IMG/VR virus record: IMGVR_UViG_3300031625_000488
Location: 1 to 25,517 of that record
Direction: 5' to 3' (one strand)
Origin: a virus
DNA: 25,517 bases
Position numbers and translations under genes: made by a program. Positions 7,327-14,861 of the stretch are shown one piece after another (the first letter of the stretch is position 1; the number at the start of each line of letters is the position of its first letter). The notes under the pieces are model-generated. The model ran no database searches and had not been told where the DNA came from. It saw nothing but the letters and a program-made list of their open reading frames with translations.

Positions 7327-8069
7327 ACCATGACGTAAGTCCAGATTTGGAAAACCTGCTCACCCCGATAGAGCAACTGGAGACGCTTCCCAACAATCCA
7401 CGCAAAGGAAGCGTTTCGGCTATAGCGGCTTCGTACAAGGAGTTCGGACAAGTCAAACCAATCGTGGCCGTGGATAACAAAGACGGTACCGGCACGGTCA
7501 TTGCCGGGAATCATCAGTTGGCAGCAGCCAAGCAACTGGGGTGGACTCACATAGCGGTGCTGCATGTTCCGTTCGACCACGACAAAGCCATAGCGTTTGC
7601 CTTGGCCGACAACCGAACCTCAGAATTGGGAGAAGACAATCAGGAACTTCTCCACGACATGCTGATTTCTGTGGTGGAGGACATGCCGGAATTCTTTGAG
7701 GAACTTGGTTGGGACGACTTTGAGATTGCCAGCATCTCAACTCCCACCGCTGGAACGGGTTCCGTCGTGGAGTCCAACGACGGATGGACTGCCCCAACCC
7801 TGATTCAACCGCCTCCAGCGGAAGTAGACGAAGAGACAATGAAGTCTTTAGTAACTCAGGGGGCTACGGCCATTGGTTCTGCCGGAGCAAAAACGGTGGT
7901 TCAATACACTCTGGTATTCAACGATGCCGAACAGCAGGCAGTGTGGTATTCGTTTTTAAGATACTTGAAGGCAAACCCGGCCTATGCAGGTTTAGCCACA
8001 ACATCAGAGCAGGTGACGGCCTTTTTAAACCGTCATGTTAGTCCTGAGGGTTCGACTGCAACTGAATAG
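7323..8069 (+). CDS. ParB/Srx-fold nuclease-like domain protein
   Basis: 248 residues. The N-terminal 130 residues form a ParB-like domain: LTPIEQLETLPNNPRKGS (about 13-30), FGQVKPIVAV (41-50), GTVIAGNHQLAAAKQLGW (57-74) and ALADNRTSELG (93-103). The usual GxxR core (GERR/GNHR) reads GNHQ here (62-65), so the arginine is replaced by glutamine. The C-terminal part (about 170-248) is a separate domain with FNDAEQQAVWYSFLRYLKA, common in phage ParB-like proteins found near methyltransferases. Known relatives act as DNA-binding CTPases or nucleases, and some are found with modification genes. The start overlaps the previous gene by 4 bases. The 3' end overlaps a convergent gene by 32 bases. Confidence 0.82.
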   Translation: MNHDVSPDLENLLTPIEQLETLPNNPRKGSVSAIAASYKEFGQVKPIVAVDNKDGTGTVIAGNHQLAAAKQLGWTHIAVLHVPFDHDKAIAFALADNRTSELGEDNQELLHDMLISVVEDMPEFFEELGWDDFEIASISTPTAGTGSVVESNDGWTAPTLIQPPPAEVDEETMKSLVTQGATAIGSAGAKTVVQYTLVFNDAEQQAVWYSFLRYLKANPAYAGLATTSEQVTAFLNRHVSPEGSTATE

Positions 8070-8265
8070 TGCAGTTGAACGAGGTGAAGTCTTTTGATTC
8101 TTTGGTTTCCGTTACTTTCAAATCCAAAGACTCAATAATCAGATCAACCATCTGTTCAAAATCTTCTTGAACTTCAGCCTCATCTTCTTCGCCAATTTCA
8201 ACTAAATCCATACAGACCTTAATTAGATGTTCCCGAATGACCAGAATGGAATCTGAGTTGCTCAC
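8038..8265 (-). CDS. Small acidic protein (75 aa), unknown
   Basis: The GTG at 8265 is chosen because a strong GGGGAGGAG ribosome-binding site lies 5-13 bases upstream and a leftward promoter candidate is at 8298-8326; the frame extends further upstream but would lack a ribosome-binding site. The protein starts MSNSDSILVIREHLIKVC and is very acidic in the middle (EIGEEDEAEVQEDFEQM), with a short beta-prone C-terminus. It runs against the ParB-like gene and overlaps its 3' end. No family recognised. Acidity and small size could fit a DNA-mimic or a binding partner for a DNA enzyme, which is speculation. Confidence 0.55.
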   Translation of the reverse strand: MSNSDSILVIREHLIKVCMDLVEIGEEDEAEVQEDFEQMVDLIIESLDLKVTETKESKDFTSFNCTIQLQSNPQD

Positions 8266-8278
8266 AATGCTCCTCCCC

Positions 8279-8307
8279 TTGCGGTGGTGTTCTCTCCACG
8301 ATACACT
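8279..8307 (+). promoter_or_regulatory. Promoter for ssb
   Basis: TTGCGG (8279-8284), a 17-base spacer and TACACT (8302-8307), 42 bases before the ssb start. The -10 box TACACT is repeated exactly at three other promoters in this window. Confidence 0.65.
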
Positions 8308-8326
8308 ATGGGCTTCGGGCAATCAA
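8298..8326 (-). promoter_or_regulatory. Leftward promoter overlapping the ssb promoter
   Basis: On the minus strand: TTGATT (8326-8321), a 17-base spacer and TATCGT (8303-8298). Its -10 box overlaps that of the ssb promoter by two bases, so RNA polymerase could not occupy both at once. It would drive the small acidic gene ending at 8038. Confidence 0.45.
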
Positions 8327-8349
8327 CCATTTGGTATTAGGAGAGAATC

Positions 8350-8802
8350 GTGGCTCGTTCAGGAACAGAAGTAACCGTCAAGGGTAACAACGTCATCGAC
8401 GTTGAACTCAAGTACAGCAGCAACGGCAACGGTATGTTGAAGTTGCGGCTGGCAACCGAACGTTGGCGCAAGCAGGGTGATGCTTGGGAAAAGACCAACG
8501 TTTCATTCTTCAACATTCAGGTCTGGGGTGATTTGGCTGAAGCAGCAGCGGGAATCATTCAGAAGGGTCAGCGGATCATCGTTACCGGTTATCTGGAAGA
8601 ACGCAATTGGGAAGACAAGACCACAGGTGAGAAGCGTTATGCCACTCAGGTCGTTGCCAACGATATTTCGATTCCTGTTGAAGATATCGAAAGCCTCGTT
8701 CGGGTGAAGCGCGAGAAGCGTGACGATGCCACCCCGTCGGCAGGGGCTGCGCCTAAGTCTGCTCCCACGACAGACCCCTTCGATGAGGAACTAGACTTCT
8801 GA
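8350..8802 (+). CDS. ssb: Single-stranded DNA-binding protein
   Basis: SSB coats single-stranded DNA during replication and recombination and recruits partners through its tail. The 150-residue protein has the bacterial OB-fold pattern over about 1-110: VTVKGNNVIDVEL, LKLRLATERW, WEKTNVSFFNIQVWGDLAEAA, KGQRIIVTGYLEER and KRYATQVVANDI. A short Pro/Ala/Thr-rich linker follows, then an acidic tip, DPFDEELDF (142-150), similar to the DFDDDIPF tip of bacterial SSB. The start is GTG 8350, with AGGAGAG 4-10 bases upstream. It has its own promoter. Co-location with the annealing protein and nuclease clusters fits a recombination and replication role. Confidence 0.95.
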   Translation: MARSGTEVTVKGNNVIDVELKYSSNGNGMLKLRLATERWRKQGDAWEKTNVSFFNIQVWGDLAEAAAGIIQKGQRIIVTGYLEERNWEDKTTGEKRYATQVVANDISIPVEDIESLVRVKREKRDDATPSAGAAPKSAPTTDPFDEELDF

Positions 8803-8855
8803 CACACATAATTGATGTAAACTCTGAACATTAGCGCCTAGTCTCAGAGGTCAAC

Positions 8856-9572
8856 ATGATTGAAGTCCTTACAGAAATAATGCCTGATGGATTCAAGCGC
8901 GGGCCTGAATTGCCCTTCATAAACCCCAAACTGGTCGTAGAGTCTACGAATACCCAGACGGCGGAACAAGCCATTTGGACATATAAACGAGATCTAGTAT
9001 CCCATCGGCCCCATTACATCCTTGATCCTGACGAGTTTAAAATCCACAAGGTTCTAGACACGGACTACGGGGTCATAGGCGAATTTCATCCTTCTCAGCC
9101 ACAATGGGCATCTCGTTGCGTGTTTGTTTCCATTGTCAAAGAGGACACGATAACGCTGACAGCAGAGCAAGAAGAATCGGTCGGTCGGCTCCTGAGGGTT
9201 TTGTGCGACGTAGAGGCCGTTCCCGCCATCACTTACGAAGGTGGTGGGATGGGAACATCAACCTTTGGCGCTTTTGAGGGAATCGTGTTTTGGTCTTCCA
9301 TGCCAAACGGACGCGCCGCTCCGGGCAAGATCAACTGGACGAATCTAAACAAAGGTTTACAAGACTACAAGACTCCTGAACTGCTGGGTATAGCGGGAGA
9401 AGACACAAAAATCTACGAAGATGAAGAAGAAGCAGCAGTAGAAATCTCAACGGAAGATTTGGATTTGCTGACCATGGCTGAACTTAAAGAGATTGCTTCC
9501 GAAGCAGGCATTGCATACAGCAATTTGCGAAAGGCAGAACTGGTAGAGGCGATTGAAACCGCACGCTCTTAA
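8856..9572 (+). CDS. Unknown protein with C-terminal SAP/Rho-N-like domain
   Basis: 238 residues, starting at ATG 8856 with AGAGGT 5-10 bases upstream. Most of the protein (about 1-180) matches nothing I can name. It is mixed alpha/beta, with WTYKRDLVSHRPHYILDPDEF near residues 42-62 and a glycine-rich YEGGGMGTSTFGAF near 128-141. An acidic linker (EDEEEAAVEISTED) leads to a C-terminal 37-residue module (about 202-238) with LTMAELKEIASEAGIAYSNL and LRKAELVEAIE. That pattern is typical of the SAP or Rho N-terminal-like helix-extended-helix module that binds DNA or RNA. It follows ssb by 53 bases and probably shares its transcript. A nucleic-acid-binding role is likely; the main domain's job is unknown. 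Confidence 0.7.
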   Translation: MIEVLTEIMPDGFKRGPELPFINPKLVVESTNTQTAEQAIWTYKRDLVSHRPHYILDPDEFKIHKVLDTDYGVIGEFHPSQPQWASRCVFVSIVKEDTITLTAEQEESVGRLLRVLCDVEAVPAITYEGGGMGTSTFGAFEGIVFWSSMPNGRAAPGKINWTNLNKGLQDYKTPELLGIAGEDTKIYEDEEEAAVEISTEDLDLLTMAELKEIASEAGIAYSNLRKAELVEAIETARS

Positions 9573-9619
9573 CACTATTAGTTGCAGTAAGCAGTATTTA
9601 TCAACATGGTACGGTTACA

Positions 9620-9703
9620 CCCCCTGCCGGGGGACGGTTAGTGGTTGTGGCGCGGGGCCGGAAGTGGCATGAGGATCATCCCTTTTCCCGTCCCGCGTTA
9701 CAA
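9620..9703 (+). ncRNA. Structured leader in front of the IbrA-like gene
   Basis: Two elements occupy the 144-base gap before the GTG at 9717. The first is a tight hairpin CCCCC 9620-9624 / GGGGG 9629-9633 with a TGCC loop. The second is a 12-bp stem, TTGTGGCGCGGG 9645-9656 with CCCGCGTTACAA 9692-9703 (two G-U pairs), enclosing a further CGG/CCG and GGAT/ATCC fold. The ribosome-binding AGGG (9706-9709) starts right at the base of the long stem. No T-run follows, so these are not simple terminators. This could be a cis-acting translational control element; I could not match it to a known riboswitch. Confidence 0.45.
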
Positions 9704-9716
9704 CTAGGGTAATCCT

Positions 9717-10871
9717 GTGCCGCGTAAGCGTTTATTCTTAGACATGGACGTAGTCGATGCAGCCCGTGAACGGCTCCGACACGTTTATGACACTTTTGAC
9801 ACGGTCTGTGTTCAATTCAGCGGAGGCAAAGATTCCTCTGCCGTGTTGCTTCTTGCAAAAGAAATCCACGAAGAACGCAATTTGGGGCCGGTCAAAGTCA
9901 TCTTCCGTGATGAAGAAATGGTCAGCCCTGCTGTTATCCGCTACATGAAGTGGGTCAGAGATCTTCCATGGGTTGATATGGAATGGTATTGCCTGCCCAT
10001 GGGGCAAGAAATTTGGGTGCTTGGACGCAGAGAGTATGTTCTGCTCTGGTCAAAGCAGCGAGAAGAAGAGGGCCGTCTTGTTCGGGAGATGCCTCCATGG
10101 GCTATCACCGCTAGGGATTTCGGACTAGATAATGGCGTAGTGGTTCCGCAGCCTGTCGATTACTACACGATGCAAGGGAAGGAAGGCCGAACTGCCTTCC
10201 TCACTGGCATCCGGGCAAATGAATCTATGATCCGATATCGGTCTGTTGTTCAGAAACTCCATGAAAACTATATCAATCGCCCATACCGACTTAGCAAAGC
10301 CATTCCGCTGCGGCTTGTTAAACCCATCTATGACTGGATCACGGATGACGTTCTTAAGTATGTGTCCGTGGAGAAGGACTTCCCGTACTGCGAATATTAT
10401 GATTACGCGGCAATGTCTGGAGCAAATACACGGGTGGGAATTCCATTACATTCTGTTGCTGCTCGCAGGCTCAATGATGTAGTTACAACGGAGCCAGAAT
10501 TCTATGACGCTTTGGTAACAGCATTTCCTCACATAGACGCTCAACGTCGATTGTGGAAGGATTTCAATATCGAAGCCCTGATTGCTTCTTACTCTCAGGA
10601 AAGTTGGGACGGGGTTCGTCGTTGCATCAACGAGAACATGCTTTCACCGGGAAAACATAAAGACGCTATGAAATTCGTAGCAGCATTTCGCAAAAAGCGC
10701 AATAACGATCCTTATGGTTATCCGATTGATCACTTGGTTCGGATACTGTTGCTAAACGAGTTCCGCCACACGGCTCCTTCGCCAGTGGGTCCAAAAACGA
10801 AGGCTCATAGAATGCGTGTCGCCGCTTTACGGGAAGCCGACGATTTAGACAAGGTGGATGATCTTTTATGA
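9717..10871 (+). CDS. IbrA-like PP-loop (PAPS-reductase-family) protein
   Basis: 384 residues with an ATP-binding PP-loop SGGKDSS (35-41), VIFRDEE (61-67), the conserved LTGIRANESMIR segment (162-173) and PIYDWITDDV (203-212). Together these match the PAPS reductase superfamily, DUF3440/IbrA branch. The ECGxH-type C-terminal cysteine motif of true sulfonucleotide reductases is not seen, so sulphate reduction is unlikely. In E. coli, IbrA and IbrB together activate prophage eib genes, and related pairs are widespread in phages; the chemistry is not settled. Here an IbrB/ParB-like gene follows with a 4-base overlap (ATGA), strongly supporting the pairing. The start is GTG 9717, with AGGG 8 bases upstream of it and a structured leader before that. 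Confidence 0.85.
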   Translation: MPRKRLFLDMDVVDAARERLRHVYDTFDTVCVQFSGGKDSSAVLLLAKEIHEERNLGPVKVIFRDEEMVSPAVIRYMKWVRDLPWVDMEWYCLPMGQEIWVLGRREYVLLWSKQREEEGRLVREMPPWAITARDFGLDNGVVVPQPVDYYTMQGKEGRTAFLTGIRANESMIRYRSVVQKLHENYINRPYRLSKAIPLRLVKPIYDWITDDVLKYVSVEKDFPYCEYYDYAAMSGANTRVGIPLHSVAARRLNDVVTTEPEFYDALVTAFPHIDAQRRLWKDFNIEALIASYSQESWDGVRRCINENMLSPGKHKDAMKFVAAFRKKRNNDPYGYPIDHLVRILLLNEFRHTAPSPVGPKTKAHRMRVAALREADDLDKVDDLL

Positions 10872-11380
10872 ATCTGGAACTACTTAAAACAGAAAATCTC
10901 AAAGTTCCGGATTGGAGAACCACTCACATTCTCAAACCGAACCTGATCGGACTGGTGAAGTCCATGGAGGAGTTCGGTATTATCAATCCTCTTCTTGTCA
11001 TGACCGACGGCACCATTATCGACGGTTTCGCCCGTTGGGTGGCCGCACAGTCGTTGGGTTTAAATGAGATCCCCGTTCAGAGGCGTGATTGCGGAAAGAC
11101 AGAAGCAATGATGCTTCACATCCAACTTAATAGGGCCAGAGGAGAGGTTGTCCCACATCGTCTTAGCAAAACCATCCGCTTGTTGAATGTGGCTACAGAC
11201 GAGCGAACCATCATGGATGCGTTCAACATGAAAACGGACGAACTGGATGTACTGCTGGACGGATCCCTGATCAAGAAGAGAAAAGTTTCTGAACATTCCT
11301 ACAGCAAGGCGTGGGTTCCCATTGAATCTAACGCCACCGAAGACTTCAGCATAGAGCGGCCACCTACCCCTGACGCATGA
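10868..11380 (+). CDS. IbrB-like ParB-domain protein
   Basis: 170 residues, coupled to the IbrA-like gene by an ATGA overlap. The first 75 residues are a ParB/Srx-like domain: LKVPDWRTTHILKPNLIGLV, FGIINPLLVMTDGTIIDGFARWVAAQSLG (about 36-64) and EIPVQRRDC. The GxxRW core (53-57, R56) is intact, unlike in the other ParB-like gene at 7323. A helical linker and a short C-terminal region follow. In the IbrA/IbrB pairs of enterobacteria the ParB-like partner is needed with IbrA for transcriptional activation of prophage genes. The gene ends just before a strong two-way terminator, so the pair forms its own unit. Confidence 0.83.
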   Translation: MNLELLKTENLKVPDWRTTHILKPNLIGLVKSMEEFGIINPLLVMTDGTIIDGFARWVAAQSLGLNEIPVQRRDCGKTEAMMLHIQLNRARGEVVPHRLSKTIRLLNVATDERTIMDAFNMKTDELDVLLDGSLIKKRKVSEHSYSKAWVPIESNATEDFSIERPPTPDA

Positions 11381-11416
11381 AAAAGCGGGCCGGGAAAGAG
11401 GCCCGACCCGCCTTTT
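11380..11416. terminator. Bidirectional intrinsic terminator
   Basis: GCGGG 11385-11389 pairs with CCCGC 11407-11411, and CGGG 11391-11394 with CCCG 11402-11405, separated by one mismatch and closed by a 7-base loop. TTTT (11413-11416) follows on the + strand, and the AAAAA at 11380-11384 gives TTTTT on the - strand. It can therefore end both the IbrA/IbrB-like transcript and the convergent helicase transcript. Confidence 0.85.
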
Positions 11417-11444
11417 CGGGTAGCGGTCGCACCTCCTTAATCGG

Positions 11445-11465
11445 AGATTCCCTGCCGGGGAATCT
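11445..11465. repeat. Inverted repeat between convergent genes
   Basis: AGATTCCC 11445-11452 and GGGAATCT 11458-11465 form a perfect 8-bp stem with a TGCCG loop, just downstream of the helicase stop. There is no T-run on either side, so it may protect a 3' end or add to termination. Its core CCCTGCCGGGG also occurs in the hairpin at 9620-9633. Confidence 0.5.
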
Positions 11466-11480
11466 GAACCATTGTGACTT

Positions 11481-13421
11481 TTAGATCTTACCTCTTGCGT
11501 CTGCTTCAGAAAGAAAGTCTTCCATCAGACTTGCGGCAGTCATACCCTCTGATTCTTCTATCGTTCCTTCAGTGGCTGCGTTTACCACAGAACGCTTGTG
11601 ATTGATGAGGCTATAGACCGATTCATCAATAGTTCCAACCGCCAAAGCGTGAGTTATCTGTACGCTTCCCTTGGTTCCTATGCGGTGTATTCGCGCAGAG
11701 ACTTGGTCCACATCTGCGGGTGTCCAAGGATGCTCCACAAACAGCATGTCCTGTGCAGCCGTCAGAGTGTGCCCAGCCTTAGAAGCCTGAATGGATAAAA
11801 CGATTACAGGAGCGTCTTCCGCAGACCCCTCCATAAATGCGCTCTTCGCCTTTTCAACATCTTCGATTTTCATGCCGCCTTGGATTTTCAACCCACCGTA
11901 TTCATCCGCCAAGGCATTAACGATTTCACGGTGATGAGCAGCCAGCACCACTTTGCGTCCTTCGTTGATGCGGCTTTCTACCCATTCGTTCACTGCTTTG
12001 AGTTTCGATTTGGCTGCGATTTTCTTTAGGACTGAGAGCCTGACCAGATGTTGATGGGCTTCTGCTTTGAATCTGGCCCGCACCGCAGCACTCCTCGGGT
12101 CTAGACCTAGTTCGGCAGCGAGTTCGGCAGCCCGATCAGCAAGGAACTGAACGATGTCTTCTTCTGCCTGTTTGTATTCCTTTAGGTATTTGGGATCAGG
12201 TTCGATCATCCATTCAGAATGCCGGATGGGTGGAAGATCCTTAAGGACTTGTTCTTTAGTCCTTCTTATGTAGCACGATCCCCTAAGGCGTTCATTGAGT
12301 TCGTCTAGGTTTGTGGCCCCGTCAACGTGCCACTGCTTAAATCGGTCTTGGAAGGCTCCGCAGTATCGTTTGTAGAAGGCCCAGAGTCCTCCGAATTCCT
12401 TGAGTCTTCCGATGATTTCCAGTTGGGGTCCGTACTCAGCCGGACGAGAGGTAATAGGCGTTCCAGTGAGGCAAAAAACCAATCCCGTATCCGGTACTGT
12501 TTTTGCGAGTTTTTGGGCACGCTTTGTTCTCTTCGCTTTGGGATTTTTGAGATAGTGACTTTCATCGAAGATGTAAGACTGGTACCCCTTCAATGCTTCG
12601 GGGTGGTAGTCGATGTTGGAATACCCAATGATAGTGAAGTCTGCTTCTTCCTCTGGAAACTCGCTTCGGTTAATCACGCGTCGCCATGTTCGACTTGGAA
12701 AGAACTTTTCGATTTCCACGGCCCAGTTCAACGCCAAGTTGGGCGGACACACAATGAGACAAGGATACGCATTTTCGACTTGAACAGCGGCCAACGACAT
12801 GACCGTTTTTCCGGTTCCCATTTCATCTGCTAGGAACAGTTTTTTATGATCTACAAGGTATTGAACCCCAGCCTTTTGATAGGGAAGCAACTCACCAACA
12901 AGATCTGGAACTTCGATCTCAGCCGTCACAGAACGGGAAGCGGCAATCTTCTGTGCCTGCTCCTCAATAACCTTTAGTTCCATTGACTCAAGTTCTTCGG
13001 GAACATTCAGTCTGAAATTCCGTGCGAACTGAAGGACTTGAGAAAGGCTGGACTTTGGAGCCTCCCAAATCTTTTCCTTCGTGTTCCATCGTGAACCTGC
13101 GATCTGACGAACAGCAGCAACCTTCACGGAATCGTAGGCAAATCTGATAATCAGATTTTCTCCAAGCAGTTCTATTCCTTGCTCCTCGTAAGGAGGATCT
13201 GGCAGATCCAACACGCGCAGATCGGGATCAAGCCAGTAATCGAACTGAACGGCAAAAATCTTCATGGGCTTCAAACTGGAAACTGGGATTCTCCATACCT
13301 CTGCCAGTCGGTCCCATTTAGCGCCCGGAACTCCCTTGATAGCGGCCACTTCATTGGCCTCATAGGGGCTGTTCAGAACTATTTGGTCATCGTTGAGGCG
13401 AATCGCCTTTTCGGTAGTCAT
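11481..13421 (-). CDS. SNF2-family DNA helicase/annealing-helicase-like ATPase
   Basis: 646 residues. The SF2/SNF2 motor is complete: LLPYQKAGVQYL (178-189), Walker A LADEMGTGKT (197-206), DESH box (286-289), LTGTP (318-322), ASKAGHTLTAA (546-556) and QVSARIHRIG (573-582). Upstream are two similar segments, VAAIKGVPGAKWDRLAEVW (25-43) and VAAVRQIAGSRWNTKEKIW (101-119), an internal duplication like the HARP repeats of SMARCAL1-type annealing helicases. Those enzymes rewind or remodel forks and recombination intermediates, which fits the recombination genes in this phage. The ATG at 13421 has no clear ribosome-binding site. The promoter at 13431-13459 would place the transcript start about 3 bases before it, so the mRNA is probably nearly leaderless. 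Confidence 0.92.
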   Translation of the reverse strand: MTTEKAIRLNDDQIVLNSPYEANEVAAIKGVPGAKWDRLAEVWRIPVSSLKPMKIFAVQFDYWLDPDLRVLDLPDPPYEEQGIELLGENLIIRFAYDSVKVAAVRQIAGSRWNTKEKIWEAPKSSLSQVLQFARNFRLNVPEELESMELKVIEEQAQKIAASRSVTAEIEVPDLVGELLPYQKAGVQYLVDHKKLFLADEMGTGKTVMSLAAVQVENAYPCLIVCPPNLALNWAVEIEKFFPSRTWRRVINRSEFPEEEADFTIIGYSNIDYHPEALKGYQSYIFDESHYLKNPKAKRTKRAQKLAKTVPDTGLVFCLTGTPITSRPAEYGPQLEIIGRLKEFGGLWAFYKRYCGAFQDRFKQWHVDGATNLDELNERLRGSCYIRRTKEQVLKDLPPIRHSEWMIEPDPKYLKEYKQAEEDIVQFLADRAAELAAELGLDPRSAAVRARFKAEAHQHLVRLSVLKKIAAKSKLKAVNEWVESRINEGRKVVLAAHHREIVNALADEYGGLKIQGGMKIEDVEKAKSAFMEGSAEDAPVIVLSIQASKAGHTLTAAQDMLFVEHPWTPADVDQVSARIHRIGTKGSVQITHALAVGTIDESVYSLINHKRSVVNAATEGTIEESEGMTAASLMEDFLSEADARGKI

Positions 13422-13430
13422 GCTGATTCC

Positions 13431-13459
13431 AGTCTACAACAGATCTAAATGGTTGACAA
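13431..13459 (-). promoter_or_regulatory. Promoter for the SNF2 helicase gene, nearly leaderless
   Basis: On the minus strand: TTGTCA (13459-13454), a 17-base spacer and TAGACT (13436-13431). Only 9 bases separate the -10 box from the ATG at 13421. Its -35 box overlaps the -35 box of the divergent DUF932 promoter. Confidence 0.6.
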
Positions 13460-13481
13460 ACGGCTTCGGATAGGATAGTAT
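13453..13481 (+). promoter_or_regulatory. Promoter for the DUF932 gene
   Basis: TTGACA (13453-13458, perfect -35), a 17-base spacer and TAGTAT (13476-13481), 30 bases before ATG 13512. An ideal AGGAGGT ribosome-binding site at 13499-13505 follows, suggesting strong expression. Confidence 0.65.
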
Positions 13482-13511
13482 TATCTCAACGACCTTTGAG
13501 GAGGTAAAAAT

Positions 13512-14516
13512 ATGAGCCACGAATTGGAAATGTCAGGAAGCGGCGAAGCCAGTTTCGCCTATCGAAAAGAAGGTGGTGCGCCATGGCATCGGTTGGGGAT
13601 TTCCCTAACGGGATACCAGACGGCACCAGCCATCCTAGAAGCAGCGAAGGCTGATTACGAGGTTACTCTCCTGCCCGTGAAGTACATCACCCCCAGTGGT
13701 GTTCTGATGGAAATGAAAGACAGGCACATCACGGCCCGTCTGAACGATGACGGTGGTGTTGTTCCGTTTGAGGTTGTGAAAGACCGATACCGGATCGTCC
13801 AGAACAGCACCGTTCTGGAAAAGGCATTGAACGTTGTCGGAGCCTCCGCAGGCGATGCCATCATGGATACAGCAGGCGTTCTTAAGGATGGTCGCGAGTT
13901 CTTCGCTACCATCGACTTGGGAACCCTCGTTTTGGATCCCATGGGTGTGGCCGACAGGATTCAGCGATTCCTCGTCGTTCATACGAGCCACGACGGTACA
14001 ACGCCGATTACATATGCCAATACCGACATTCGGGCCGTCTGTGCAAACACGGTTCGCATGGGGTTGAAGTCTGCGCGATCCGTGGTGACAGCCCGACACA
14101 CAGCCAATTACAACAGGGCATTGGAGGAAGCAAACGAGGTTCTCCAGATCTCACGGGATTGGGCGAGCGAATTCAGCGCCAAGGCGGAGAGGCTGCTTGC
14201 GGCACCTATGCCTGCTTCTAGCAACAAGATTGATGAAGTTCTGAATGGCCTGTGGCCCGAAAGGGACGCAGACACCGACCGTAAGAAGGCGAACCGTGAT
14301 GAAACGATTTCACTGGTTCGTTCCCTGTATGGAAATGCGAAGAACGCAGCCGGTTACGGGTACAACGGTTGGAGTTTGCTGAACGCTGTCGGGGAATTCT
14401 TCGACCACCATTGGTTCGATGACCCGAAGCGCAACGCAATGGCTGCAATGACGATTGGGAACAAGTCCCATCTCATGAAAGCCAAGGCAGCGGATTTGAT
14501 TCTACATACCGTTTAG
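13512..14516 (+). CDS. DUF932 family phage/plasmid-like protein
   Basis: 334 residues, near the usual size of the DUF932 / 'phage/plasmid-like protein' family common on phages and plasmids. Recognised parts are the N-terminal APWHRLGISLTGYQTAPAI (23-41), FEVVKDRYRIVQNSTVLE (about 76-93), then RFLVVHTSHDGTTPITYANT, RAVCANTVRMGLKSARSVVTARHT and the C-terminal GWSLLNAVGEFFDHH. The family's molecular role is not established; members often lie with replication or anti-restriction genes. The promoter and a near-perfect ribosome-binding site suggest high, probably early expression. It is divergent from the SNF2 helicase and shares its control region. Confidence 0.88.
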   Translation: MSHELEMSGSGEASFAYRKEGGAPWHRLGISLTGYQTAPAILEAAKADYEVTLLPVKYITPSGVLMEMKDRHITARLNDDGGVVPFEVVKDRYRIVQNSTVLEKALNVVGASAGDAIMDTAGVLKDGREFFATIDLGTLVLDPMGVADRIQRFLVVHTSHDGTTPITYANTDIRAVCANTVRMGLKSARSVVTARHTANYNRALEEANEVLQISRDWASEFSAKAERLLAAPMPASSNKIDEVLNGLWPERDADTDRKKANRDETISLVRSLYGNAKNAAGYGYNGWSLLNAVGEFFDHHWFDDPKRNAMAAMTIGNKSHLMKAKAADLILHTV

Positions 14517-14527
14517 AATCGCCTCCG

Positions 14528-14857
14528 ATGTCAGCACGAAAGTTCAGAGTTGTTCCCACGAATAATGAGGAACCGAAAAAAACGCAACTTGATTGGATGT
14601 TGGACGACCTCCATGAGTTGAATCCCAAAGCGTTGCGTTTTGTCGATCCAACTTTTGACGAAGCCATCATCGGCATCGGTTGCCAATACTCAAAAGACCC
14701 AGTCCTCGTCTATGACGAAGAAAAAATGGTAGAACATCTCGTCTGGACAGAGGGCTGGGACTTTGAGGAAGCGTATGACTTCCTAAGTTGCAACACATTC
14801 AACGCTTGGTTGGGTGAAGGAACTCCCATCATCCTCAAAGCAATTCACGATTGGTGA
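14528..14857 (+). CDS. Small acidic phage protein, unknown
   Basis: 109 residues from ATG 14528, 11 bases after the DUF932 stop; no clear ribosome-binding site. The central part, FDEAIIGIGCQYSKDPVLVYDEEKMVEHLVW, and the end, EEAYDFLSCNTFNAWLGEGTPIIL, follow a layout I recall from short proteins in many phages ('DEA-IG-G ... V-VYD ... EEA--F-x-N--xAW-GE-TP'), but no function is known to me. It is acidic and has two cysteines (C52, C88) without metal-site spacing. It is followed after 4 bases by a possible nuclease gene, so the two are likely coupled. Confidence 0.7.
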   Translation: MSARKFRVVPTNNEEPKKTQLDWMLDDLHELNPKALRFVDPTFDEAIIGIGCQYSKDPVLVYDEEKMVEHLVWTEGWDFEEAYDFLSCNTFNAWLGEGTPIILKAIHDW

Positions 14858-14861
14858 AATC

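Noticed and set aside
9620-9703. SAM-type riboswitch before a sulphur-family gene
   Set aside because: I could not find the conserved core of any SAM riboswitch class; only generic stems can be supported.
9717-10871. True PAPS reductase (sulphate assimilation or auxiliary metabolic gene)
   Set aside because: The PP-loop is present but the C-terminal ECGxH-type motif is not seen, and the coupled ParB-like gene fits the IbrA/IbrB arrangement better.
12327-12833. 168-codon rightward frame
   Set aside because: It is antisense to the SNF2 helicase motor domain with complete motifs.
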